Below are positions 43,079 to 52,359 of a stretch of 64,000 bases of DNA, piece by piece. The first letter of the stretch is position 1. Every line of letters begins with the position of its first letter. Made by a program: the position numbers and the translations under genes. Source of the DNA: Sphingobacteriales bacterium 44-15. GTDB lineage: Bacteria > Bacteroidota > Bacteroidia > Chitinophagales > Chitinophagaceae. Location: the NCBI GenBank assembly GCA_001899685.1, contig MKWG01000046.1, positions 186,001-250,000 of the forward strand, in the 5' to 3' direction. Under the pieces are notes generated by a model that worked only from the letters and a program-made list of their open reading frames with translations, had not been told where the DNA came from and did no database searches.

Positions 43079-43391
43079 TTGATGGTGTTTGCAGGTTAAG
43101 ATAGGTGTTTTTCTGCAAATTTCAACAGAAAAATGAAAACACTTGGTTGAGAAATGACTGTATACAAGCCAATGCTGCCAAATTTGCGTCAGTGAAAGTA
43201 AAAATCTTTTTCTTTAGGAAAAAGGTTGAGTGCGATATATTTATAAGTTGGCGGTCTTTCTACGACACCATTTTCGAGAGACAAAGCTCTTTTTAAACAA
43301 TTTGCTTTTTTGTTGTCTAAGTAGTTCACTTCGTAAAGCGAAAACGATAAAACAACAGAAGTTGAAAGAGCATTAAAAATAAAAGGATAGT
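43079..43391. other. Intergenic region with a decayed toxin-like fragment
   Basis: Base composition is A/T rich compared with neighbours. The last 42 bases before 43391 encode KTTEVERALKIKG-stop in frame, like the C-terminus of phage-type HigB/Gp49 toxins (KTPKxEIERALKIK), one base before the antitoxin-like ATG. Upstream the frame is broken by a stop. Nothing else is recognised. Confidence 0.4.
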
Positions 43392-43553
43392 ATGAAAACG
43401 AAAAAAGAAAATAATATCACTACCCTTGACGAAATTTTTGACAAAAAGTATGGCAAACGAGGAGCAAAAAAGAGAGAACAATGGGAACAAGAATTTGACC
43501 CCTCTAAAATTCATAGCGACAATTTTCAAAAGCAACACTTTATCGGCAGATGA
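43392..43553 (+). pseudogene. Truncated HigA/XRE-type antitoxin fragment
   Basis: 53 codons. TTLDEIFDKKYGKRGAKKREQWEQEF matches the N-terminal arm of XRE antitoxins that precede a helix-turn-helix, but the HTH is missing and the frame ends soon after (DPSKIHSDNFQKQHFIGR). It follows the toxin-tail fragment by one base, the normal spacing in such toxin-antitoxin pairs. The module is decayed. Confidence 0.55.
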
Positions 43554-43663
43554 ATTAAATGTTGACAAAAATTTGAAAACAGAATTGCGACATTAATTTT
43601 AATGACACAGATATTTTCAGTATATCTCATTGGCAATATGGGGTTGCTCAAAGGGGTTGCTAC

Positions 43664-44404
43664 TCATCCATTGCTGAACACTTTTTTAAGCAGGTCAGAA
43701 GTGCGTGCTAAAGGATCTTTGCGGATCTTTTGCTCTTCCTGGCCTACCTCGTGGAAAATGCCGTCTAAAGCTTTTTCAGTTACATAGGCTGTAAGATCAG
43801 GGTTGATTTTTTTGAGCGCAACTTTGTTATAGGCAGAAAAAACAGTATTCCAGTATTTTGTGGCATTTACTTTTTCAAGCGATTTTTCGATCACCGGCTT
43901 AAAAGATGCTGTCAATGATGCAGTGGTTTTATCTTTGAGATAATCAGTCGCGGCAAAATCTCCTCCCTTTAATATCCCGGCAGCGTCTTTGATGCTCATT
44001 TGTTTGATGGCATTTACAAATATCGGAGCGGCAGACTTCGCGGCATCTTCGGCAGCCCTGTTCATAGACAGAATAGCATTATCTACCTGGTCGCCCAATC
44101 CTATGGCACGAAGTTTTTCTTCCACTTTTTTTGCTTCATCAGGCATTAATATCTTGATAGCGGCGTTACCAAAAAAGCCGTTTAGAGAGGATAGGCTGTT
44201 GCCTGCTTTTTCTGCGCCGACTGATAATGCCTCTTTCAGTCCTGAAGCGATCTCGTCAGTACTTAAGCTGCCGGCGCCTTTACCCAATACATTATTTAAA
44301 ATACCGGAACTGTCTGTTTTGTCGCCGAGTACTTTTTTTAATAATTGCGCCCGGGTGGTATGCAGCAGGAATAGTGTAGCAACAAAAAGGATGATTTTTT
44401 TCAT
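43664..44404 (-). CDS. DUF4197 domain protein, exported
   Basis: 246 residues with signal peptide (KKIILFVATLFLLHTTRAQ). DUF4197 marks: LSTDEIASGLKEALSVGAEKAG, KILMPDEAKKVEEKLRAIGLGDQVDNAILSMNRAAEDAAKSA, AAPIFVNAIKQMSIKDAAGIL and TDYLKDKTTASL. It is an all-helical periplasmic family with no assigned function. Its 3' end abuts the decayed toxin-antitoxin region. Confidence 0.9.
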   Translation of the reverse strand: MKKIILFVATLFLLHTTRAQLLKKVLGDKTDSSGILNNVLGKGAGSLSTDEIASGLKEALSVGAEKAGNSLSSLNGFFGNAAIKILMPDEAKKVEEKLRAIGLGDQVDNAILSMNRAAEDAAKSAAPIFVNAIKQMSIKDAAGILKGGDFAATDYLKDKTTASLTASFKPVIEKSLEKVNATKYWNTVFSAYNKVALKKINPDLTAYVTEKALDGIFHEVGQEEQKIRKDPLARTSDLLKKVFSNG

Positions 44405-44426
44405 AAGAATGATTTTATATTGAAGT

Positions 44427-44434
44427 CAAATATA
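44427..44434 (-). promoter_or_regulatory. -7 box upstream of the DUF4197 gene
   Basis: On the minus strand TATATTTG, an exact match, lies 22 bases before the ATG at 44404. Confidence 0.4.
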
Positions 44435-44486
44435 CTATCAAAGCGTTCTGCCTGCTCATAAAGAAATATTAATATGCAAATGATAT

Positions 44487-45737
44487 TTATTGCTTCATGA
44501 ACCTTATAACTGCATCTTTTCCATCATATTGTACCCTGATAAAATAAATTCCCTGCATTAGTCTGTTGATTTGTACTGCTGGTCTTTTAAAACCGCTCAT
44601 TAGTAGTTGTCCCTTTGCATCGAAGATCTGGTAGTGATCCGGGATGATGCTGCTTTCATTGCCATCGCGAAAGTAAATTGTATTGGCAGAGGGGTTAGGA
44701 TACACAGACAGGGATATCGGATTTCCTGTATGTTTAGCAGAGTCGGCAGCAGGGGCATTGTTCCACGGTTTCCCGAGGGCAGGAGAGTTGCGCATGGAAG
44801 CTCTTGGACCGTCAGCAGTGAAAATAGCTCTCATTCTCTGGCGTTGTCCGTAGGTGAACATGAGTATGCAGGCATCATCAGAAAAATCCATAAAGTTCAT
44901 GAACATGTCCCCGTCAGGGTTATTATTGCAACTGCCGGCTGTTATTTTAGGAAATGATGAGCAGCCGCTGCTATAGGTTTTCTGCGGTGGTGTATCCTCC
45001 ACATCGTCGCTGCCGCAGTCGGCGTCCCCCCACAAGTGTTTAAGGTTAAGCCAGTGCCCTATTTCGTGTGTGGCTGTCCTGCCCTTGTTGTATACCGCAT
45101 TATTACCGGGTCCGAATACATCGGTTCTTATCACTACACCGTCTTTGTCAGCGGCAGCCCCGGGAAAAGTGGAGTATCCGAGCAGCCCGTCAGCAAGATT
45201 ACAAACCCATATATTAAGATAATAGCGGCTGTCCCACGCATCATCGCCGCCATTCATGCTGTATTTCATTCTATCGTCCTGCTTCCAGGAGGATTGTGTT
45301 GTTTTCTTTCTGATAATACCTGTGGTGGCATAGCCCTGTGGGTCTGTCTTTGCAAGTACAAATTTTATCTGGCAGTCTGCTGCATATCCTGCAAAAGCTG
45401 CTGGAACTTTTCCGATATCTTCATTTGATTTTTGAAAATCCTGGTTCAATACATTGAGCTGCAATTGTACCTGGGCATCACTGATATTCTGAGCGGAAGT
45501 ATTATACAATATGTGAACGACTACCGGAACAGTAATGGTGGATCCGTCTTCTACCGCAGGTTCCTGTATTTTCATTGCAGCATGATGCCGCGATGAAGCT
45601 TCTATTTGCATATAGCGGCTGTTAAGGGCAGCATCACTTTGTAACTGCTGTTTCCAGTAGTCTGCTGATCCGCAATTGCGCTGGGCAGAAGCGGCATGTA
45701 TTTGAAATCCGAGCAGAATACAGACAAAATATTTCAT
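44487..45737 (-). CDS. M43 (pappalysin-like) metalloprotease with T9SS sorting domain
   Basis: 416 residues from the Met at 45737, which opens a signal peptide (KYFVCILLGFQIHAASAQ); the longer frame from 45764 would bury it. The zinc motif THEIGHWLNLKHLWGD gives His224, Glu225, His228 and His234; the Met-turn is NFMDFSDDACILMF. The C-terminal 80 residues form a type A sorting domain (LSVYPNPSANTIYF, GIYFIRVQYDGKDAVIRFMKQ) for export by type IX secretion. The product is a secreted protease. Confidence 0.93.
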   Translation of the reverse strand: MKYFVCILLGFQIHAASAQRNCGSADYWKQQLQSDAALNSRYMQIEASSRHHAAMKIQEPAVEDGSTITVPVVVHILYNTSAQNISDAQVQLQLNVLNQDFQKSNEDIGKVPAAFAGYAADCQIKFVLAKTDPQGYATTGIIRKKTTQSSWKQDDRMKYSMNGGDDAWDSRYYLNIWVCNLADGLLGYSTFPGAAADKDGVVIRTDVFGPGNNAVYNKGRTATHEIGHWLNLKHLWGDADCGSDDVEDTPPQKTYSSGCSSFPKITAGSCNNNPDGDMFMNFMDFSDDACILMFTYGQRQRMRAIFTADGPRASMRNSPALGKPWNNAPAADSAKHTGNPISLSVYPNPSANTIYFRDGNESSIIPDHYQIFDAKGQLLMSGFKRPAVQINRLMQGIYFIRVQYDGKDAVIRFMKQ

Positions 45738-46045
45738 CGGCTGATTTTTAAACCAGCTTTCCATGGCGATATTACATTTAATTGGAATGGTAGTGCGGCT
45801 CCGTACCGGGCAGCATTAACACTTTAGCTTTTCAAAAGATATTTGAACAGGGATAATTGGATGTGCAGCAGATAGGAGATAGGGAGTGTTTGCAACACCT
45901 GAGGTACAAAGTAAAATAAAATATCCGGTACCATCAATGATACAAAGGCGCTTTTCGACTACAGGCAGGTAATCTGCCGTTAAAATGCGTTTAATCTTCG
46001 GTTGATACTATGTCAAAACTTATTTTTGCAGCAATCATTTGATAT
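45738..46045. other. Divergent promoter region, no gene seen
   Basis: The region separates the divergent protease and cyclase genes. One exact -7 box (46021-46028) serves the rightward gene. A short palindrome GGCAGGTAATCTGCC is at 45964-45978. Nothing else is recognised. Confidence 0.4.
46021..46028 (+). promoter_or_regulatory. -7 box for the glutaminyl cyclase gene
   Basis: TATTTTTG is an exact match; TTG at 46002-46004 may be the -33 element (spacer 16, slightly short). The ATG at 46046 is 18 bases downstream. Confidence 0.45.
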
Positions 46046-46879
46046 ATGTTAAACAAACTCGCCCTGCTCTCCGGTTTTCTGTTATTGATCTGGTCCTGTA
46101 ATAATTCAGACAAAGGCAGTGAGCACACAGTTCCTGCAAGTACCGAAAATAACGGTAATGTCCCGGCTCCGGCTCCCGTTCCCTATACCGTCCTGAATAT
46201 CTATCCTCACGATACCAAGGCTTTTACCCAGGGGCTGGTATTTTATAACAACCAGTTGTTTGAAGGAACGGGACAAAAGAAAGAATCCACCCTCCGTAAG
46301 GTTGATTACAAAACAGGAACGGTGCAGCAAAAAATTGACCTCGATCCGCAATTATTCGGAGAAGGGATAACGGTGCTCAATGATACTGTTTATCAATTGA
46401 CATGGCAGGACCATCTGATACTGGTATATAGTCTCAAAGACTTCAAGCTCATACGAAAAGGATATTGGCCAAACGAGGGATGGGGGATAACCGACGATAA
46501 AACCAATCTTATTATCAGTGACGGCACAGATAAATTATATTTTGTGCGGCCGTCTGATTTTAAGCTGATGAAGATCGTTTCAGTATCCAACAATCTCGGT
46601 CCGGTAAATAATCTCAATGAGCTGGAATATATCAATGGTTATATCTATGCCAACCAGTGGGAGACCGATTATATATTGAAAATTGATCCTTCCTCCGGCT
46701 TTGTTGTTGGCATATTGGATTTTACAGATGCTTTAAAAAAGCTTGCCAATATTAATTATGACAGGGAAGCCCAGGAAGAAGGCGCCGTATTGAATGGCAT
46801 AGCCTGGGATGCTACCGATAATAAAATTTTTATTACGGGTAAAAGATGGCCCAAGTTACTTGAGATAAGGCTTAATTAG
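46046..46879 (+). CDS. Glutaminyl-peptide cyclotransferase (plant-type), lipoprotein
   Basis: 277 residues with a lipobox (LIWSC, Cys18). The Glu_cyclase_2 five-bladed propeller family is marked by YPHDTKAFTQGLVFYNNQLFEGTGQKKESTLRKVD, LFGEGITVLNDTVYQLTWQDH, EGWGITDDKTNLIISDGTDKLYFVRP, LNELEYINGYIYANQW and VLNGIAWDATDNKIFITGKRWPKL. It converts N-terminal glutamine to pyroglutamate on exported proteins. Many Bacteroidota periplasmic proteins start with Gln after signal cleavage, including several predicted here (for example QKIDS and QQGTV). Confidence 0.93.
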   Translation: MLNKLALLSGFLLLIWSCNNSDKGSEHTVPASTENNGNVPAPAPVPYTVLNIYPHDTKAFTQGLVFYNNQLFEGTGQKKESTLRKVDYKTGTVQQKIDLDPQLFGEGITVLNDTVYQLTWQDHLILVYSLKDFKLIRKGYWPNEGWGITDDKTNLIISDGTDKLYFVRPSDFKLMKIVSVSNNLGPVNNLNELEYINGYIYANQWETDYILKIDPSSGFVVGILDFTDALKKLANINYDREAQEEGAVLNGIAWDATDNKIFITGKRWPKLLEIRLN

Positions 46880-47186
46880 AGAGGTAGGGTATAGGGATAA
46901 GGTATTCAACCTTTGACGTCTCTCTTTTGACATCTCATGTTTTGTATTCCTGCAGCTAAAAGAGAGTCTGTCTCTGTTTTGCTGTTACGCAGCCCAGCAA
47001 ATTTGGGATACGCCTGTCATGCTCCATTTAATAACGCTCTTCAGGAGCTGAGAAGCCTGATAGCTATAATGTTCTCCTTTTTGGCTACTCTTTTTCCCTG
47101 TTTAACGATTACGGCTTGCTACAGGCAATCGGTGGCTCTACCTTCACATCGTAAATCAAAAATATTTACATTAAAAACGTTTTACG
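46880..47186. other. Intergenic region, no gene seen
   Basis: The first 60 bases hold words of the dispersed family (TTTGACGTCTCTC, TTTTGACATCTCATG). The rest has no recognisable coding, palindrome or exact -7 box. A 114-codon frame exists but has no coding character. Confidence 0.4.
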
Positions 47187-47783
47187 ATGAAAACCATATT
47201 TATTACAGGCATGGCAATATTCTTTGCGATCAGCAATATTCATGCCCAGACAGAACAACAACAGGGGGTGGTGAAAAATGATATTAAAAAACTGGATAAA
47301 AGAGAGGCGCGTATCAGGGACAAAAAAAAGAAAGATAAGATAGTATTGCGCAAGCTGGAAGGACAGGATGCAAGCTACCAGAGTAAGCAGCAGTTTATTT
47401 CAGATTTCGGTGATATCAGGGACGTACAATGGAAACGCAACGATTATTTTGACGAAGCCAGGTTCACCAAAGACGGGAAAGCGCTGACAGCCTATTATGA
47501 TATTGACGGAAACCTGGTAGGAACTACCAGCGCCAGGCAATTCGCTGATTTGCCGGCGGCAGGTCAAAAGCAGATCAACAGGGAATATATCAGCAAAGGA
47601 TATAAGGTGGATAACGTGATCTTTTATGATGATAACGAAGCAAATTCCAGCGATATGATCCTGTATGGGAGTGAATTTGAGGATGAAGACAGCTATTTTG
47701 TAGAGCTCTCAAAAAATAATTCAGGAATAGTGCTGCATGTCACTTCGGATGGTAATGTATTTTATTTTGAAGATCTTCATTGA
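47187..47783 (+). CDS. Secreted PepSY-like protein of unknown function
   Basis: 198 residues, signal peptide KTIFITGMAIFFAISNIHA. The charged linker KKLDKREARIRDKKKKDKI is followed by two units of the type F-x-x-D-F-G-D-I-x-x-V-x-W-x-R-x-x-Y-F-x-E-A-x-F and YISKGYKVDNVIFYDDN, with a final VLHVTSDGNVFYFEDL, which resembles PepSY/BLIP-like inhibitor or binding folds common in this phylum. The exact function is unknown. Confidence 0.7.
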   Translation: MKTIFITGMAIFFAISNIHAQTEQQQGVVKNDIKKLDKREARIRDKKKKDKIVLRKLEGQDASYQSKQQFISDFGDIRDVQWKRNDYFDEARFTKDGKALTAYYDIDGNLVGTTSARQFADLPAAGQKQINREYISKGYKVDNVIFYDDNEANSSDMILYGSEFEDEDSYFVELSKNNSGIVLHVTSDGNVFYFEDLH

Positions 47784-47883
47784 ACGAAATAAATGGCTCC
47801 GCACTCCTGATTCATTGAAAATAGCAAAGCAAAGTAAGCTACAAATTCCAGCGGTCCGCAAGCGGGCTGATATACGAATACAG

Positions 47884-47944
47884 GAGCCACTGATGCACGA
47901 ATGGATTTTAATATACAATTAATTTATTCGTGCATCAGTGGCTC
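47884..47944. repeat. Perfect 19-base inverted repeat
   Basis: Left arm 47884-47902 (GAGCCACTGATGCACGAAT) and right arm 47926-47944 are perfectly complementary, with a 23-base A/T-rich loop. It lies between convergent genes and could terminate both, but no T run follows. Similar words (GATTCATGGCTCC) follow at 47990-48010, so it probably is a dispersed repeat. Confidence 0.75.
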
Positions 47945-48016
47945 TTGGCTATCCCAAAAATCATCCCGTCCCCGGACGCTGGAATTCATGGCTTATTGAT
48001 TCATGGCTCCTCTTTC

Positions 48017-49108
48017 TTATTTCACAATAGTGCCTTCCTTTATCTCGTCCGTGGCATGTAAAATAATTTCATCGCCTTCCTTCAGGTCGCCGAATACTTC
48101 TGTAAAATTGTCTGCGCTCAATCCTTCCTTTATTTCCTTAAATATGGACTTCCCCTCTTTTACGGCAATTACATAATGCCTTTCTGTTGATCTTACTATG
48201 GCATTATTCGGTACCAGTATGGAAGCGGCATCAGAAAGCAGCGGTATCTTTACTTCTGCATACATGCCCGGCTTTAAGGTTTGCTTTTTGTTTTGAACGT
48301 CTATCTCAATAGCTTCAGAGCGCATATTGCTCAATGCATTTGCCGACCTGCTGATCATGGCTTCATGCTCGTCGCCGGGAATGGCATTGAATGTAAACCG
48401 TACCGGGCGCTTCAGGTCAACTTTATCCACATAGGCCTCCGGGATATATACTTCGAGCCTGAGCTTCTGTAAATGCTGCAGCACAAGTAATGGCTGGTCA
48501 TTGGCTTTGCTGCCAGGTCCCACCAGGGCGCCTGCAGAAATATTCCTTTGTATTATTATACCGTCAAACGGCGCTGTTACCGTAAGATATTCCTTTATAT
48601 TGTTCATTGAAGCCACATTCGATTTTTCCGACATCACTACGGCCTCATCCGCTTTCATTTTGGAAAGTGCATTGTCAAGGTCGAGCGGCGCTACTGCTCC
48701 TTCTTCTTTGGCAGCATCTTTAAGCCTGCGGTATTTTTCCCTGCTTGCCACTGCATTTTCCTGCGCCTGGGTGAACTTGGATATGGCTGCCTGCACCTGC
48801 GATTCTATCTCTGGCGCTTCCAGTTCGAGCAAAACCTGGTTTTTCCTGACCACGCTGCCCCGGTCTACCGAAACAGATCTTACAAAGCCGTTCACTTTGG
48901 CATATATATTCACTTCTTCAAAAGGTTTCAGTTGCCCGGGCAGCTTTACATAGCTCGACAAAGGTTTTTCCGTAACGGTACCGATCTCGTATTTACTTTC
49001 TTTACCGGGCTTTCCTGCTGAGCCCGTCATGTCAACAGGCTTTTCCCGGTGCGAGCAGGAAACGGTTGTGAAGAAAATTGCTGCCAGTACCCAATAACTA
49101 TATTTCAT
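48017..49108 (-). CDS. RND efflux periplasmic adaptor, lipoprotein
   Basis: 363 residues from the Met at 49108, which opens a lipoprotein signal (TTVSC, Cys18). The membrane-fusion-protein layout is complete: barrel-sandwich halves (PFEEVNIYAKVNGFVRSVSVDRGSVVRKNQVLLELEAPE and YLTVTAPFDGIIIQRNISAGALVGPG) around a helical hairpin (ISKFTQAQENAVASREKYRRLKDAA), then beta-barrel and membrane-proximal domains. It links the inner-membrane permease to the TolC-type channel. Its start overlaps the stop of the permease gene by 11 bases. Confidence 0.92.
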   Translation of the reverse strand: MKYSYWVLAAIFFTTVSCSHREKPVDMTGSAGKPGKESKYEIGTVTEKPLSSYVKLPGQLKPFEEVNIYAKVNGFVRSVSVDRGSVVRKNQVLLELEAPEIESQVQAAISKFTQAQENAVASREKYRRLKDAAKEEGAVAPLDLDNALSKMKADEAVVMSEKSNVASMNNIKEYLTVTAPFDGIIIQRNISAGALVGPGSKANDQPLLVLQHLQKLRLEVYIPEAYVDKVDLKRPVRFTFNAIPGDEHEAMISRSANALSNMRSEAIEIDVQNKKQTLKPGMYAEVKIPLLSDAASILVPNNAIVRSTERHYVIAVKEGKSIFKEIKEGLSADNFTEVFGDLKEGDEIILHATDEIKEGTIVK

Positions 49109-52100
49109 GATATGATTTTTTCTTTGATGATGTATTTGTTGTAACAGAAGGCATGAGTGAAGGGTCATCATACGTTGACCGGTGCTGTACCCAGGCAAAT
49201 ACCTGAGGAAGTATGAATAATGCAGCGAGAGTGGAAGCGATCAGCCCGCCCACCACTGCCCTTCCAAGTGGAGCGGATTGTTCGCCGGCTTCTCCCATCC
49301 CGAGCGACATGGGTATCATGCCCGCTACCATGGCAAGGCTTGTCATCAGGATCGGGCGCATACGTATAGACGCGCTGGTTATCGCGGCCTTTGATGCGTT
49401 GCGGTAATCGGTGCGCAGCTTTTCTCCGTTGGTCACGATGAGAATGGCATTTGCAACAGAAACGCCTGTTGACATGATCATGCCCATATAAGACTGGAGA
49501 TTGAGAGTAGACCCCGTGAGCAGCAGTGCAGCCAGCGAGCCGGCAATTACCGCCGGTACCGTAGACAATACCACCAGTGAAAGCTTTACTGACTGGTAGT
49601 TGGCTGCCAGCAGCAGGAAAATGACAAGTATGGCAAACAGCAGCCCGCCTTGCAGGCTGGAAAAGGTTTCTTCCAGCAGCCCTGACATACCTTTCACTTC
49701 CGTTATCATTCCTTTTGGAGGAACGCCGACGGCAGCAATGGCTTTTTTTACTTCTTCTGTTGCGTAACCCAGGTCTTTTTTATAAATGTTGGCGCCAACG
49801 GTTAAAAAACGGCGTGGCCCGGATCTGTCATATTCACCTGGAGTGTATACTGTTTTAAAAGTAGCGATATCACCCAGCACAGGACTTGTACGCCCTTTGA
49901 TAAGAGGGATCTCTTTTAGCTCATCCATGCTGTTCATAATGTACTCCGGTATCTGCACCTGTATCTGGTAGGTATATGCTTTGTTTTCATCCAGCCACTG
50001 GTTTTTCTGTGTAAAGCGGCTTGAGGAAGTGCTTGCTGTTACAGATCGTGCAATGTCTTCCACATTCAGTCCCATTTGCGCGGCTTTGATCCTGTCAATG
50101 GTAATGCTGACCACGGGGAACTTCAGCGGCTGGGCTATCTGTACATCTCTCAGGCAGGGAATGGCTTTCATTTTTGAAACAAGGGTTTGGGCATACTGCT
50201 CAATCTCCTTCATGTCTTTTCCGGCTACCCTTACTTCAATAGGAGTGGCTGCTCCCTGGCTCATTATTTTTTCGGTCATATCTATGGGTTCAAAGCTCAG
50301 GCGTAATTCGGGAAGCTTGTAATGAATATTACGCCGCAACGCGTCTTTGAGCTCATCCATATTTACCTTATAATGCTCATCCAGCGTCACCTGCATTACT
50401 GCTTCATGGGTGCCGGTATTGAAAATATACAGGTTGCTGGTGCCATAGCTGGTAGGTATCATGCCTACGTAAGTGGAGCTTACTGCTACATGATGCTGTA
50501 CTGTAGTGTCTATGATCTGTAAGACCTGCCTCACTTTTTCTTCTGTTCTCTCCAGCCGGGTACCATCCGGCTCTTTTACGCGCAACTGGAATTGCCCGTT
50601 ATTCAGTTTGGGCATCATATCTTTCCCGATCATTCCAAATCCGAATATTACCAGCGCAACCACTGTAAGAAGGTAAACGATCACGATGGGTTTTTTGAAG
50701 GGCATCCAGCGTTTCAGCACAGTCATATACCTGAGCTTGATTTTTTCAAACAGGTCGTTCCCCTTTGTATCATGCTTTTCATTGGCGAGATGTCTTTCTA
50801 CCTGGTCTTTCTCATTTGTATCGAGCGCCTGCCCTGCATGAGCGTGGATTACTCCGTGATGATAATGCCGGTAGCGCTCAGCCCGGATCATCCAGTTGGA
50901 CAGAATAGGTACCAGGGTCTGCGCGGCTATGTAGGATATGATCATAGTAAGCCCGATGGAAAGAGATAAGGGTAAAAACATTGCCCTCGGTACTCCTTTC
51001 ATCAGGAATGAGGGGGCAAATACTGCGAGAATACATAATAATATAAGCAGGAGCGGAAATGCTATTTCTTCGCATCCGTCCAGGACAGCCTGCTTCTTCG
51101 ATTTACCCATCTCAAGGTGCTGGTGAATGTTTTCTATAGTTACCGTAGACTGGTCCACCAGTATGCCTATGGCGAGCGCAAGCCCGCTCAGTGTCATAAT
51201 ATTGATAGTTTGACCAAACAGGTTTAATAATAATACCCCGATGAGTATAGACACCGGTATGGTAATGACCACGATAAGGCTGCTTCGCAGGTCGCGTAAA
51301 AAGAGCAGTACCATCAGCCCGGTGAGCAAAGCGCCGAGCGCACCTTCTGATACAAGGCTTTTTACTGCATTGATCACAAATACCGACTGGTCGAATTCAT
51401 AGGAGATATGCATGTCATCCGGCAACAGGCTTTTGATCTCCGGGATTTTTTTCTTCAGGCTGTTTACCACATCCCAGGTAGAGGCATCCGCTGTTTTTAC
51501 CACCGGTATGTAGATAGACCGCTTGCCATTGATCAGCGCATAATCTACCGTAATGTCTGTAGCGTCTGCTACCCTGGCAATATCTTTTACCAGTACCGGC
51601 ACGCCATTTTTAGTAACAACAGGTATATCCGAAAATTCGTCTATTTGTTGCACAAGCGTATTGATAGTGGTTACATACATGGTGTTATCAAGCCTGAGAT
51701 TACCGGAGGGCGCCATTACATTGAACTTGGCTAACGCTGACACTACCTCATCTGCGGTAAGATTATAGCTGCGTAGCTTGTCCGGGTCAACATTCACCGT
51801 AATAGTGCGGGAGTTGGCGCCGAAAGGAGGTGGCGCCGATAATCCGGGGATAGCTGCAAACATAGGGCGGACACGGGTAGTAGCAAGGTCATATATTTCC
51901 TTCAGGCTCCTGCTGTCGCTCGATAAGACAAGCTGCCCTACCGGCAGGGAAGACGCATCAAAACGAACTACCTGTGGCGGAAGCGCTCCCGGCGGAAAAA
52001 ATTTCATTACCCGGTTTACCTGCAGCGCTACCTGAGCCGAGGCTTCAGCCATGTCGGTGTTTTCGTAAAAATTCAATTTTAATACGGTAAGTCCCTGTAC

Positions 52101-52352
52101 ATTTTCTGCGGTAATATTTTTAATGCCATTGACATATAAAAACTGATCCTGCATTCTTGTCGAAAAGAATCCTTCCATTTGCTGGGGCGACATGCCTCCA
52201 TACGACTCGATCACATAAATGGTCGGCAGGTTCAGCTTTGGAAAAATATCAACCGGGATACTAATAATGGTGATGACAGCAAACAGGAGAAAGCTTACGG
52301 TAATGACTACCGTGCTAATTGGTTTCCTGAGCGCCGATGTAACTAACGACAT
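49098..52352 (-). CDS. RND-family efflux permease
   Basis: 1084 residues, twelve-helix RND transporter with two large periplasmic loops. Marks are LPTIYVIESYGGMSPQQMEGFFSTRMQDQF, GLALAIGILVDQSTVTIENIHQHLEMGKSKKQAV (helix 4, one Asp and the Glu kept, second Asp of AcrB-type pairs replaced by Gln), FAPSFLMKGVPRAMF and GVSVANAILIVTNGEKLRTDYRN. Between helices 6 and 7 a soluble insert carries a His-rich stretch at about residues 491-506 (HYHHGVIHAHAG). The substrate is unknown; drugs, nodulation-type lipids or metals are possible. Second gene of a three-gene operon. Confidence 0.93.
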   Translation of the reverse strand: MSLVTSALRKPISTVVITVSFLLFAVITIISIPVDIFPKLNLPTIYVIESYGGMSPQQMEGFFSTRMQDQFLYVNGIKNITAENVQGLTVLKLNFYENTDMAEASAQVALQVNRVMKFFPPGALPPQVVRFDASSLPVGQLVLSSDSRSLKEIYDLATTRVRPMFAAIPGLSAPPPFGANSRTITVNVDPDKLRSYNLTADEVVSALAKFNVMAPSGNLRLDNTMYVTTINTLVQQIDEFSDIPVVTKNGVPVLVKDIARVADATDITVDYALINGKRSIYIPVVKTADASTWDVVNSLKKKIPEIKSLLPDDMHISYEFDQSVFVINAVKSLVSEGALGALLTGLMVLLFLRDLRSSLIVVITIPVSILIGVLLLNLFGQTINIMTLSGLALAIGILVDQSTVTIENIHQHLEMGKSKKQAVLDGCEEIAFPLLLILLCILAVFAPSFLMKGVPRAMFLPLSLSIGLTMIISYIAAQTLVPILSNWMIRAERYRHYHHGVIHAHAGQALDTNEKDQVERHLANEKHDTKGNDLFEKIKLRYMTVLKRWMPFKKPIVIVYLLTVVALVIFGFGMIGKDMMPKLNNGQFQLRVKEPDGTRLERTEEKVRQVLQIIDTTVQHHVAVSSTYVGMIPTSYGTSNLYIFNTGTHEAVMQVTLDEHYKVNMDELKDALRRNIHYKLPELRLSFEPIDMTEKIMSQGAATPIEVRVAGKDMKEIEQYAQTLVSKMKAIPCLRDVQIAQPLKFPVVSITIDRIKAAQMGLNVEDIARSVTASTSSSRFTQKNQWLDENKAYTYQIQVQIPEYIMNSMDELKEIPLIKGRTSPVLGDIATFKTVYTPGEYDRSGPRRFLTVGANIYKKDLGYATEEVKKAIAAVGVPPKGMITEVKGMSGLLEETFSSLQGGLLFAILVIFLLLAANYQSVKLSLVVLSTVPAVIAGSLAALLLTGSTLNLQSYMGMIMSTGVSVANAILIVTNGEKLRTDYRNASKAAITSASIRMRPILMTSLAMVAGMIPMSLGMGEAGEQSAPLGRAVVGGLIASTLAALFILPQVFAWVQHRSTYDDPSLMPSVTTNTSSKKKSYHEI

Positions 52353-52359
52353 ATAATAG

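Noticed and set aside
46937-47281. 114-codon open frame upstream of the secreted protein
   Set aside because: No family, no signal, odd composition, and it overlaps the better-supported gene starting at 47187.
47884-47944. Bidirectional terminator
   Set aside because: The stem is perfect but the 23-base loop and lack of T runs make a dispersed repeat more likely.
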